A DNA stretch of 64,000 nucleotides from contig NZ_CP029287.2 of NCBI RefSeq assembly GCF_003201675.2, positions 682,001 through 746,000 on the forward strand, read 5' to 3'. Position 1 is the first letter of the stretch. Each line of letters opens with the position of its first letter. A program made the translations under genes and the position numbers. Of this stretch, positions 1 through 7,150 are shown in pieces. The notes under the pieces were generated by a model. It was not told the DNA's origin, did not search any database, and worked only from the letters and a program-made list of their open reading frames with translations. The stretch is from Metallosphaera hakonensis JCM 8857 = DSM 7519. Its GTDB lineage: Archaea; Thermoproteota; Thermoprotei_A; Sulfolobales; Sulfolobaceae.

Positions 1-23
1 TTTAAAACTTCTAGTTAAGAAGA

Positions 24-302
24 ATGCTGATGAAGCTATCATTTGAGACCTTGGAGAAGCTCTTGGGTTCCGGCAAGTACCATCTCCTGACAGACGATGA
101 AACTAGGTTAGTATATTACCCCCCAGATATTGGGGAGGCATCAGGAGAGGAGGGAGGGCCTGTGAGAATCATGGAGATAACATTAAAGAAAGAAGATGAT
201 GGTTACGAAATCGTTAAGGGACTAGTAAAGGAGAATGAAAAGGTAGTTAAGGAGATCAGCAGGGACGAACTTGAGCTCTGGCTTCAATTCATAGAGGGGT
301 AA
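24..302 (+). CDS. Conserved hypothetical protein, 92 aa
   Basis: I do not recognise this family. It is a small acidic soluble protein with many Glu/Lys residues and no membrane segment, Cys cluster or catalytic motif. The N-terminus (MLMKLSFETLEKLL) offers two ATGs, at 24 and 30, and the sequence does not decide between them. Its stop is 2 nt before the ATG of the following cyclotransferase-like gene, so the two are very probably co-transcribed. Lysine- and glutamate-rich codon use matches the neighbours, so it looks like a genuine resident gene. Confidence 0.7.
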   Translation: MLMKLSFETLEKLLGSGKYHLLTDDETRLVYYPPDIGEASGEEGGPVRIMEITLKKEDDGYEIVKGLVKENEKVVKEISRDELELWLQFIEG

Positions 303-304
303 CT

Positions 305-1114
305 ATGTTCATTTTCGTATATGGAAGCTTAAGATACGGTTTCGAGTTACATCATTATCTCAGGAAGGCCAGGTTCGTGGGACTTGGATACGCCGAGAAC
401 TACGATATGTATGACTTGGGAGGATATCCAGGAGTTGCCAAGGGAGATGGCAGGATTTGGGGAGAGGTTTACGAGATAGATCAGAGGACTTTAGCCCTTC
501 TTGATCAGGTAGAGGACTACAAGGGAGAGGAAGACGACCTGTACGTTAGAGAAACCACTACGGTATTCTTTGACGAGAAGAGATTACACAAACTTGATGG
601 TGTGTATCTCTATAGATATAACCAAAGCATCAAGGACAGAGAGGAGATTTCCAGTGGGGATTACTCTCGATGGGTCGGAATGCCCGTTATTGTTAACCTC
701 TTTGCCTATGCTGAGAACACGAACTATGAAGTCCTGAGCGAGAGGGGAGTAAAGGAGATTCTTAGGGAAACCAACTCCATCCTTCCTGGTTATAGAATGA
801 TCTTTAATGTGCCGTGTAAGTACGGAATGTGCGCCAATTTAAGGGAAGACCCTAAGGGGAAGGTATGTGGCTACGTATACATGCTAATTGAGGATTACCT
901 GAATACCTTGGATAAGGCGGAAGGTCATCTCATCAAATACGTAAGGAAGACCCTAAGGGTTGTAGACGATCAAGGAAAGGAGTACTTCGCCGTAGCCTAC
1001 GTGTCTGATCAAGATGAGGGCAATGGAACTCCGTCGGATGAATATAGAGCCATTATATTAAAGGGTTTAGCGAGAAGATGGAAGGGGGAGTGTATTAGCA
1101 CTGGCCTTCAGTGA
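305..1114 (+). CDS. Tandem gamma-glutamylcyclotransferase-like (AIG2/GGCT fold) protein
   Basis: The N-terminus MFIFVYGSLRYGF carries the YGSL signature of the gamma-glutamylcyclotransferase/AIG2 family, followed by the family's GYPG and E-V-Y-x-I-D segments and LLDQVEDY at about residues 69-76. A second, more diverged copy seems to start near residue 130 (VNLFAYAENTNYEVL) and ends in CGYVYMLIEDYLNTLDKAEG, matching the first copy's W-G-E-V-Y-E-I-D and L-D-x-x-E pattern. At 269 aa it is about twice the usual single domain of roughly 110-150 aa, so I read it as an internal duplication. Family members act on gamma-glutamyl or glycine-amine conjugates; the substrate cannot be told here. It follows a 92-aa gene by 2 nt, and its TGA stop lies within the C box of a C/D sRNA. 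Confidence 0.75.
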   Translation: MFIFVYGSLRYGFELHHYLRKARFVGLGYAENYDMYDLGGYPGVAKGDGRIWGEVYEIDQRTLALLDQVEDYKGEEDDLYVRETTTVFFDEKRLHKLDGVYLYRYNQSIKDREEISSGDYSRWVGMPVIVNLFAYAENTNYEVLSERGVKEILRETNSILPGYRMIFNVPCKYGMCANLREDPKGKVCGYVYMLIEDYLNTLDKAEGHLIKYVRKTLRVVDDQGKEYFAVAYVSDQDEGNGTPSDEYRAIILKGLARRWKGECISTGLQ

Positions 1115-1162
1115 TGACTACTTCCCAGCCTGAGTAATGATGAGTCCTTTAAGTACTGACTG
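1108..1162 (+). ncRNA. C/D box sRNA (2'-O-methylation guide)
   Basis: All four boxes are present in order with archaeal spacing: C box GTGATGA at 1111-1117, a 12-nt guide, D' box CTGA at 1130-1133, a 3-nt spacer, C' box ATGATGA at 1137-1143, a second 12-nt guide, and D box CTGA at 1156-1159. The D guide (GTCCTTTAAGTA) is complementary over ten nucleotides to ACTTAAAGGA, part of the near-universal 16S rRNA segment AAACTTAAAGGAATTGGCGG of archaea. By the D+5 rule the methylated base would be the second U of ACUU. I could not assign a target to the D' guide CTACTTCCCAGC. The C box overlaps the stop codon of the upstream gene, so the RNA may be processed from that mRNA. Confidence 0.8.
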
Positions 1163-1177
1163 GAAACTTGTGAAGGC

Positions 1178-1195
1178 TTTAACTCCCCGGTTAAA
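1178..1195. terminator. Palindrome TTTAAC-TCCCCG-GTTAAA after the C/D sRNA
   Basis: Six-base arms TTTAAC/GTTAAA enclose TCCCCG. It lies 18 nt after the D box of the sRNA. The same palindrome type recurs right after three minus-strand genes (1307-1325, 7132-7147, 14031-14045), which suggests a transcript-end or processing function. That role is inferred. Confidence 0.35.
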
Positions 1196-1306
1196 GACCG
1201 AAATTCATCGTATGTTGCATCGTAACAGCACTAGGGATCTCTGTTGCTTAGCTCTTAGCGTAGAAAAGTCTTTTCAGGTAGAATATGCAGTGTTGACGAA
1301 ATTAGT

Positions 1307-1325
1307 TTTTAACTCCCCGGTTAAC
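1307..1325 (-). terminator. Palindrome at the 3' end of the pterin dehydratase gene
   Basis: The plus strand reads TTTTAACTCCCCGGTTAAC, sharing TTTAACTCCCCGGTTAA with 1178-1194. It overlaps the TAA stop of the minus-strand gene at 1321. On the minus strand the hairpin is followed by an A/T-rich stretch. A terminator role is inferred from position and recurrence only. Confidence 0.35.
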
Positions 1326-1614
1326 TAGTCAACGTTTTGCTCAATTCGTCTAGTTTCTCGGCTAACCTGATATCCAGTTCGGTGACTCCACCCTCATCAT
1401 GAGTCGTGAGATGGATAACGACCCTGTTGTAGTATATGCAAACGTCTGGGTGATGATCCAGGGAGTCAGCAACTGGTTGAATCATGGTCAGAAATTTCAC
1501 AGACGTGGCGAAATCCCTGAATTTGAACTCCTTTACTATCATGTCTTTCTCCAACTTCCATTCTGTTAACTTAAGAAGGGCCTGCCTAATTTGATCCTCA
1601 GATAGTTTCGCCAT
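1321..1614 (-). CDS. Pterin-4a-carbinolamine dehydratase (PCD/DCoH family)
   Basis: This 97-aa protein has the usual PCD length and core: DHHPDV at about residues 53-58, a tyrosine and V-V-I-H-L strand, then TTHDEGGVTELDIRLA. The paired His residues of DHHPDV and the His of TTHD correspond to the family's catalytic histidines. The enzyme dehydrates 4a-hydroxytetrahydropterin; Sulfolobales carry PCD homologues although their pterin-dependent hydroxylases are not well defined, so the substrate may be another pterin, for example in molybdopterin metabolism. It is convergent with the upstream plus-strand genes and ends in the 1307-1325 palindrome. Confidence 0.88.
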   Translation of the reverse strand: MAKLSEDQIRQALLKLTEWKLEKDMIVKEFKFRDFATSVKFLTMIQPVADSLDHHPDVCIYYNRVVIHLTTHDEGGVTELDIRLAEKLDELSKTLTS

Positions 1615-2070
1615 GAATATCTGTTGATCCTCGGACTCTTATATGTTGTTTATTATAACGTGAACTCTCTTACAGTATAAAAGCAACGTTTCTCCTAGAT
1701 CTATTCCCTAAAAAAGCAAGGCCCAATTAATAAATGAACACGTGATCTTGATTCAATAATGGGTAACACCAGACAAGGAGTAATATTGAGCTGTCTAGCT
1801 GTCCCAGTGAAGTTGCATTGTTTTTTACTAAAGCAGAGACTTCGAGTTAACAAGTGTGTTTGGCTAATTTAGAACGATTTCTTTGGAAGCCGAATTACAG
1901 GTTACGAACGAAACTCTGAATATTCGCTGTCTCTCTCCCATCTTCGTCTGAAGTTAGGGTATAGCAATAGAGGAAACATTGCGTCTATACTGTACAATCG
2001 CGGGCAATCCGCGGACGGTATTAACATCACTAGGGAAGACGTTGATAATACTATTGAGCTAGATGAAACT
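1615..2070. other. Intergenic region upstream of cdc6; candidate origin-proximal DNA
   Basis: About 480 bp separate the pterin dehydratase start from the Orc1/Cdc6 start. In Sulfolobus, origins lie next to orc1/cdc6 genes, so this gap is one of two candidate origin sites. I found no convincing origin recognition box: the best partial resemblance is TCCCAGTGAAG near 1788. The stretch is only moderately AT-rich. Confidence 0.3.
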
Positions 2071-2082
2071 GAATTTAACTAG
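1873..2082 (+). pseudogene. Start-less open frame, possible gene remnant before cdc6
   Basis: An open frame of 69 codons runs from AAC at 1873 to TAG at 2080-2082, with no ATG/GTG/TTG in a plausible position. Its end reads LYNRGQSADGINITREDV and then D-N-T-I-E-L-D-E, which looks protein-like. It could be the 3' fragment of a lost gene or chance. I do not recognise the family, and the cdc6 promoter overlaps its stop codon. Confidence 0.2.
2071..2079 (+). promoter_or_regulatory. TATA-like box for cdc6, supports GTG start at 2101
   Basis: GAATTTAAC is centred 26 nt before the GTG at 2101, the spacing expected for a leaderless archaeal transcript. Confidence 0.45.
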
Positions 2083-2100
2083 TGAAACATTTGAAACCCT

Positions 2101-3285
2101 GTGATTAGAGAAGCTCTGAAGGGGGGAAAGGGAGAAGTCATCAAGAACCCTAAGGTATTCATTGATCCCCTTTCCGTGTTCACGGATATTCCGTTTAGGG
2201 AGGACATAATAAGGGAGACGGCCATAGCCGTGAGATACTTCGTTAAGAACGACGTGAAGTTCTCCAACCTGTTCTTAGGCCTCACAGGTACAGGAAAGAC
2301 CTTTGTTGTGAAATACATTTACAACGAAATCGAGGAAGTTAAGAAGGAGGACCAGGAATATAACGGCCTCAAACAGGTATACCTCAACTCTAGGGAAGTG
2401 GGGGGCACTCCTCAGGCTGTACTCTCGGTTATAGCCGAGAAGCTGACCAACAGTTTCGTGCCGAGACACGGCGTGAACTTGGGGGAATACATTGACAAGA
2501 TTAAGAACGTATTGAGAGGAAGAAAGGCCATAATATATCTGGACGAGGTGGACACCCTGGTAAAGAGGAGAGGTGGAGATATTGTGCTTTATCAACTTCT
2601 AAGGGCAGACGCAGACGTTTCAGTCATCATGATCAGCAACGACATAAACGTGAGGGATTACATGGAGCCGCGGGTTCTCTCCTCTCTCGGCCCTTCAGTT
2701 ATCTTTAAACCCTATGACGCAGTTCAACTCAAGGAAATCCTGGCCAAGTACGCAGAGTACGGTCTCATTGACAAGACATATAACGACGAGATCCTGTCAT
2801 ATATAGCTGCCATCTCAGCAAGGGAACACGGAGACGCGAGAAAGGCTGTGAATCTCTTGTTCAGATCCGCTCAATTGGCTTCAGGAATAGGGTTCATCCG
2901 TAAGGAACATGTGGACAAGGCCATAGTGGAGTATGAGCAAGAGAGGCTATTCGAGGCCGTGAAGTCCCTCCCCTTCCATTATAAGCTCGCATTGAGAGCC
3001 ATCGTCACGGCCGAGGACGTTGTAACAGCTCACAAGATATATTCCAAGTTCTGCGATAAACTGAGGCAAAAACCCCTATCCTATAGGAGGTTTTCAGATA
3101 TAGTTTCGGAGCTCGATATGTTTGGTATAGTAAAGATCAAGATAATGAACAGGGGAAGGGCAGGAGGAATAAGGAAATACGTAGAAGTTCATGATAAAGA
3201 GAAGATAATGAAGGCCTTGGAGGAGAACCTCACCGAGGAGATGGGGTATGAGTACGACGAAGGATCAGATATGGAAGAAAGTTAA
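2101..3285 (+). CDS. cdc6: Orc1/Cdc6 replication initiator (Cdc6-3-like)
   Basis: This 394-aa AAA+ protein has Walker A GLTGTGKT at residues 60-67, Walker B IIYLDEVD at 144-151, a sensor-1 segment MISNDI near 176-181, the sensor-2 helix GDARKA, and a C-terminal winged helix from about residue 290 (YKLALRAIV to [11 protein letters not shown]). It binds origin DNA and helps load the MCM helicase. Of the three Sulfolobus paralogues, the N-terminus ([14 protein letters not shown]) and length best fit my memory of Cdc6-3, which sits beside oriC2; that assignment is tentative. The GTG start is supported by a TATA-like box 26 nt upstream. It overlaps a small coiled-coil gene by 38 nt, suggesting coupled translation. 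Confidence 0.9.
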   Translation: MIREALKGGKGEVIKNPKVFIDPLSVFTDIPFREDIIRETAIAVRYFVKNDVKFSNLFLGLTGTGKTFVVKYIYNEIEEVKKEDQEYNGLKQVYLNSREVGGTPQAVLSVIAEKLTNSFVPRHGVNLGEYIDKIKNVLRGRKAIIYLDEVDTLVKRRGGDIVLYQLLRADADVSVIMISNDINVRDYMEPRVLSSLGPSVIFKPYDAVQLKEILAKYAEYGLIDKTYNDEILSYIAAISAREHGDARKAVNLLFRSAQLASGIGFIRKEHVDKAIVEYEQERLFEAVKSLPFHYKLALRAIVTAEDVVTAHKIYSKFCDKLRQKPLSYRRFSDIVSELDMFGIVKIKIMNRGRAGGIRKYVEVHDKEKIMKALEENLTEEMGYEYDEGSDMEES

Positions 3286-3586
3286 GGAACTTGAGGACAG
3301 GTTAGCAGAGGTTGAGGAGAAAAGGACACGAATTGAGGAGGAACTCATGTCCCTACCCAACGGCCATTTGGAGTCCAAGTCCATAAATGGGAGAGTGTAT
3401 TATTACTTGAGGTATTGGGAGGAGGGGAAACTGAAGAGTAAATACCTGGGAAGAGATGCGACCAAGGTGAAGGAACAAGTTCAAAGAGCCTCGGATCTAA
3501 AGAGGGAATTAACTATTCTTAAGGAGGAGGAAAGGAGATTAAGAAAAACCCTAGAGAGGATCACTCTTGCGTTAAGTGGTCAGTGA
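3248..3586 (+). CDS. Small coiled-coil protein overlapping cdc6 (DUF6788-like)
   Basis: This 112-aa protein has two helical, charged coiled-coil segments (about residues 5-35 and 75-110) flanking a short beta-rich core, [21 protein letters not shown]. That core resembles a motif seen in archaeal DUF6788-type proteins linked to DNA-related loci; I am not certain of the family. The reading frame starts 38 nt inside the cdc6 3' end, so it is in the same transcript. A role with the initiator is only inferred from this overlap. No catalytic residues are evident. Confidence 0.65.
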   Translation: MSTTKDQIWKKVKELEDRLAEVEEKRTRIEEELMSLPNGHLESKSINGRVYYYLRYWEEGKLKSKYLGRDATKVKEQVQRASDLKRELTILKEEERRLRKTLERITLALSGQ

Positions 3587-3597
3587 CAAAACGAACG

Positions 3598-3975
3598 ACA
3601 AGCCTCGCCCTTCACGGTAGACCCAAAATCATTTAACTAAATATAATAATAGTCGATTAATAACTCTTAATGATCCTAATCTATGATTAAACATGAAGGA
3701 AAAGGTTGATTTTATCTAAGATTTTTTATGAGCTTGATGTATTCTTTTCCTGTTTTTCTAAAATTTACAGGAAAATATGAGAAGGATTTCTAGGATTATA
3801 ATGTAATTTATTAAGTAATACACATATATCTGATCAATTGATAATGATTTTACTTTAAATTTTTACTGATTATAATAAGATTATATATTTTAATTATAAA
3901 AGTGCTATAATATCTAGATATGGATTAGTTCTGAGAATGGATATTGGATCTACCGTTCAGGGCGGGGTAAAGCTT
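3598..3975. repeat. AT-rich element with inverted ends, related to 51790-52005
   Basis: The stretch is very AT-rich. Its left edge CTCGCCCTTCACGGTAGAC is, on the opposite strand, similar to the IS605 left-end sequence GGATCTACCGTTCAGGGCGG near 3948-3967, so it is bounded by imperfect inverted ends. A diverged relative lies at 51790-52005, sharing the pattern ACGGTARACCCAAARTCATT followed by AACTAAATATA. It contains an internal inverted repeat TTTTCCTGT...ACAGGAAAA (about 3746-3775). It could be a decayed IS605-related MITE; because it follows cdc6 it could instead be origin-associated. No gene is visible. Confidence 0.4.
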
Positions 3976-4001
3976 TTAAATTATTCTGAATACTTTAAAG
4001 T

Positions 4002-4406
4002 GTGGAGTACAAATCCACTAGGCACGCCAAATACCTCTGCAACTACCACTTCGTATGGATACCAAAATACCGTAGAGAAGTACTGGTAGGCGAAATAGCT
4101 GAATACACTAAAGAGGTGATAAAGTCTATTGCCGAAGAGCTCGGCTGTGAGGTAATCGCCCTAGAAGTAATGCCAGACCACATCCACCTCTTCGTCAACT
4201 GCCCCCCAAGATACGCACCGTCATACCTAGCAAACTACTTCAAAGGAAAATCAGCAAGACTAATACTCAGGAAGTTCCCAGAACTGAGGAAGCACGACGG
4301 GAAACTGTGGACTAGGAGCTACCTCGTATCAACTGGCAACGTATCCAGTGAGACGATAGAGAAATACGTAGAAGAACAATGGGCGAAGGAGGATGAAGAG
4401 GACTAA
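4002..4406 (+). CDS. tnpA: IS200/IS605 transposase TnpA (Y1, HUH)
   Basis: This 134-aa protein is full length for the Y1 transposase family. The HUH motif is PDHIHLFV at about residues 59-66 and the catalytic tyrosine is in ETIEKYVEEQ near residue 122. It opens with the typical STRHAKYLCNYHFVWIPKYR sequence. It would cut and rejoin single-stranded DNA at the subterminal hairpins. The gene overlaps tnpB by 14 nt, the normal IS605 arrangement. With all motifs intact it could still mobilise the element. Confidence 0.93.
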   Translation: MEYKSTRHAKYLCNYHFVWIPKYRREVLVGEIAEYTKEVIKSIAEELGCEVIALEVMPDHIHLFVNCPPRYAPSYLANYFKGKSARLILRKFPELRKHDGKLWTRSYLVSTGNVSSETIEKYVEEQWAKEDEED

Positions 4407-5674
4407 CGTAGTTAAACTAGTCCTAGATAAGGAAACCCACGAAAGGTTAAAGAGGTTGGCAATTGCAACCGCTAAGTGTTGGAACGAAGTAAACTGGTTA
4501 AGAACCCAACAGTTCAAGAAGGGGAGGAGGGTGGACTTCAATGAGACTGAGAAGGCAGTGTATGCGAAGTATAAAACAATCCTCAAAGTAAACGCACAAC
4601 AAGTTATGAGGAAGAACGCGGAGGACTGGAGGAGCTTCTTCACATTAATAGAGATGAAAAAGGAGAGCAAACTACCCAGCTGGTTCAAACCTAGACCTCC
4701 AGGGTACTGGAAGGAAAATGGCAAGTATAAGCTCGTTCTCGTCATTAGGAACGATAGGTACGTGATAAACGAAGAAAGGAGGGAAATCCACCTGAAGGAC
4801 TTCCACCTCACCCTCAAGTTTAAGGGTAAGCTTAAGTGGAAAGGGAAACAAGGTAGGTTAGAGATAATATACGACGAGGCTAGGAAATCGTGGTATGCTC
4901 ATATACCCGTAGAGTTGGAACACAGGGTAGAGAAGGGTAATTTAACAGCTTCCATAGACTTAGGTATAGTTAACCTAGCTACCGTATACGTCGAAGATGG
5001 GTCGTGGTACTTATTTAAGGGTGGGTCTGTCCTATCGCAGTATGAGGATTATAGCAAGAAAATACAAATCACACAAAAGACCTTAGCAAGGCATAAGCAG
5101 GAGAGGAGTATGAAGCTGAGGCTCCTCCACGAGAAGAGGAGTAGGTTATCGAGACATGCTTTAAATAGTATGGTGAGGAAGGTAATGGAGTTGTTGAAGG
5201 AGAAAGGAGTAGATAAACTTGTGGTAGGACATCCTAAGGACATAGTGAGGAGTCGTGGGAACAAACTAACGGTCAACTTCTGGAATTACGGCTACGTTAT
5301 CAAGAGGTTTAAGGAAGTTGGGGAGGAGGTTGGAGTAGATGTGGTTGAGGTTGATGAGGCCATATACTTCAAAAACTTGTTCCTTGTGCGGGGAAGCCCA
5401 TGAAAATGGGCGTGTTAAACGTGGTCTCTTTAAGTGTCCCCGCACGGGGAAAGCGATAAATGCGGATTTGAACGGTGCAGTAAATATTCTACATATCCCC
5501 GAGTCCCGAGGAACCGTGGGTAGGGGGCTCCCCACGGTGAGGGATAGGGGTAACGGGCTGAAGGCCCAGCCCGTGGTCTACCGCTGGACGAACGGAGCGG
5601 GGTGGGTGCAAGCACCCACTAGCCATGAAGTGATGGGGATGAAGGCGGTAAACCCGAACTATGAAACGCCCTAG
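4393..5674 (+). pseudogene. tnpB: tnpB (RNA-guided nuclease family), frameshifted
   Basis: Frame one (4393-5403) holds the N-terminal part, the RuvC-I aspartate in ASIDLGIVNLA (about residue 190) and KLVVGHPKD in the region that usually supplies the RuvC-II glutamate, then runs off into FKNLFLVRGSP. The true continuation is in the next frame (to 5674): YTSKTCSLCGE zinc finger, then NADLNGAVNI with the RuvC-III aspartate. Homologues read EAYTSKTC, so one extra C in GAGGCCATATAC at about 5356-5361 explains the break. TnpB is a guide-RNA-directed DNA nuclease whose RNA comes from the element's right end. Here it is probably inactive unless the shift is a sequencing error or is recoded. The GHP variant in place of a clear glutamate motif is common in Sulfolobales copies, as far as I recall. 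Confidence 0.85.
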
Positions 5675-5705
5675 GGGAACCCTCGCCCTTAGGGCGGGGA
5701 GGAGG
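5490..5705 (+). ncRNA. Candidate omega RNA at the IS605 right end
   Basis: The end of tnpB and the right end are GC-rich and foldable: CCGTGGGTAGGGGGCTCCCCACGG near 5512-5536, GGGCTGAAGGCCCAGCCC near 5555-5573, GGGTGCAAGCACCC near 5605-5620 and the terminal hairpin at 5681-5699. TnpB guide RNAs of IS605 elements overlap the tnpB 3' end and finish at the right end. The assignment rests on position and folding only. Confidence 0.35.
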
Positions 5706-6944
5706 TCAGTAGAGGGTCTCTATGATCTGGGTAAGGGTATTAGTGAACTCAGTTGTGGTTAAAGCCCTAACTCCCATAAATCTAGCCAGATCTTGGGTGA
5801 CCTTTTTCGACGAGACCGCAGTCAGAATGGCTTTCTCCACTAGGTTTGCAGCTTCGTTCCAACCCATGAATCTAAGCATGAGCTCACCGCCCTTGATTAT
5901 CCCCGTGGGATTGGCCACGTTCTTTCCGGCATATTTGGGAGCAGTACCGTGGATTGCCTCAAACATACCACCGGAGTCCCCAATGTTGGCTCCTCCCAGC
6001 ATGCCGATGTTACCTATTAAAGCTCCCGCAGCGTCGGATATGTAATCACCGTTGAGATTGGGAGCTAGGATCACGTCGTACTCATCTGGCCTAGTAATTA
6101 TCTGCTGGAACATGTTGTCCGCTATTCTATCGTTTACTACTATCTTTCCCTCTGGGGCCTTTCCCCCCAGTTCCTTGTTTATTTCCTCCTCAGTTACCAC
6201 CTTCTCCCTATACTCCCTCTTGATTAGGTCGTAGGCCCAATCCCTAAAGGCTCCTTCGGTGTATTTCAAGACGTTTCCCTTATGCATAATGGTCACCTTT
6301 CTCCTGCCATTTTGAATGGTGTAATTCATTGCCATCCTGGTGATTCTCTCGGTCTTGAACCTACTGATCACCTTTATCCCGATACCGGTGTCGTCCTCTA
6401 CTTGGACCTTGAGCTCATTTTTTAAGAACGCCCTAATTTTCTTGGCCTCCTCACTGTCATAGGTATACTCAATACCTCTGTAAAGATCGTCTGTGTTCTC
6501 CCTGAATATAATCATGTCAACCTTGTTTGGTTCCTTGAGAGGGGACTCAAGTCCGTCAATATATTTTACTGGCCTAATGTTGGCGTACAAATCCAACATC
6601 ATACGAATGGCTACGTTCACCGATTTCCATCCTTTCCCTATGGGAGTTTCCAGGGGACCCTTTACCACTACTCTGTACTTCATGAGCATTTCCTGAGTCT
6701 CCTTGGGAAATCTGTCACCGGTTTTAGCGTTAGCCTTGTCTCCGGCAAGTACTTCGACCCATTTTATCTCCCTTGAGGACCCATACGCTTTCTCCACTGC
6801 CTTGTTCAAAACAGTTCTAGTTGCACTAACTATTTCTGGACCTATTCCATCCCCCTCTATATAAAGAATAACTGGCTTCTTGGGAACTATCCACTTTCCG
6901 TTCTCGAAGGATATCCTTTCGCCGTCATCTGGAATCTGAACCAT
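5706..6944 (-). CDS. icd: Isocitrate dehydrogenase (NADP-type)
   Basis: This 412-aa enzyme converts isocitrate to 2-oxoglutarate. Visible family marks are YIEGDGIGPEI (residues 28-38), the substrate-binding loop GPLETPIGKGWKSVNVAIR with the serine that binds isocitrate, FRENTDDLYRGIEY, the metal-binding segment NLNGDYISDAAGA, and the adenosine-binding end GTAPKYAGKNVANPTG. The KNVANP loop is typical of NADP-using forms. A TATA-like AAAAAGTTAAAAG lies about 28 nt upstream of the ATG. It is downstream-bounded by an IS605 right end, leaving practically no native 3' flank. Confidence 0.95.
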   Translation of the reverse strand: MVQIPDDGERISFENGKWIVPKKPVILYIEGDGIGPEIVSATRTVLNKAVEKAYGSSREIKWVEVLAGDKANAKTGDRFPKETQEMLMKYRVVVKGPLETPIGKGWKSVNVAIRMMLDLYANIRPVKYIDGLESPLKEPNKVDMIIFRENTDDLYRGIEYTYDSEEAKKIRAFLKNELKVQVEDDTGIGIKVISRFKTERITRMAMNYTIQNGRRKVTIMHKGNVLKYTEGAFRDWAYDLIKREYREKVVTEEEINKELGGKAPEGKIVVNDRIADNMFQQIITRPDEYDVILAPNLNGDYISDAAGALIGNIGMLGGANIGDSGGMFEAIHGTAPKYAGKNVANPTGIIKGGELMLRFMGWNEAANLVEKAILTAVSSKKVTQDLARFMGVRALTTTEFTNTLTQIIETLY

Positions 6945-7131
6945 GGAACAGAGAGGGACCTGTCACTTTTAACTTTTTACATGAGATTCCCTGTGGTCAC
7001 TTCAATTTTCTCAGGTGTTGATCCCGTAGTATCCCCTGAATTCAAAGTTAAACGTCAATTTGAAAGTAAGTTTAGCGTCGATCTTTATAGCCGAAATAGT
7101 CCATGAAGATGAGAGACGAAGCCGAGGGAGA

Positions 7132-7147
7132 TTAACCGGGGGGTTAA
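7132..7147 (-). terminator. Palindrome TTAACCGGGGGGTTAA after the 7151 gene
   Basis: TTAAC/GTTAA arms enclose a G run. It lies 3 nt past the stop codon of the minus-strand methyltransferase gene, in the same position as the copies at 1307 and 14031. Confidence 0.35.
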
Positions 7148-7150
7148 ATC

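Larger units (their letters stand above)
3950..5705 (+). mobile_element. IS200/IS605 family insertion sequence (tnpA + frameshifted tnpB)
   Basis: The element carries a Y1 transposase gene overlapping a tnpB gene. The left end includes ACCGTTCAGGGCGGGGTAAAG at about 3952; the right end has the hairpin CCTCGCCCTTAGGGCGGGG at 5681-5699. Members of this family lack terminal inverted repeats and move as single strands using subterminal hairpins, so the exact edges are estimates. The right end lies only a few bases from the icd stop codon, so insertion happened at the very end of icd. tnpA looks intact, tnpB does not. Confidence 0.85.

Noticed and set aside
1137-1328. 63-codon open frame starting in the C/D sRNA
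   Set aside because: It begins at the C' box, spans two palindromes and has no protein-like pattern; the C/D RNA explains the ATG-rich start.
1780-1800. Origin recognition box at TCCCAGTGAAG
   Set aside because: It matches the Sulfolobus ORB core only partly and lacks the G-rich tail; I do not call an origin on it.
5339-5674. Separate zinc-finger gene
   Set aside because: It is the frameshifted C-terminus of tnpB; the NADLNGA and CSLCG motifs complete the upstream frame.
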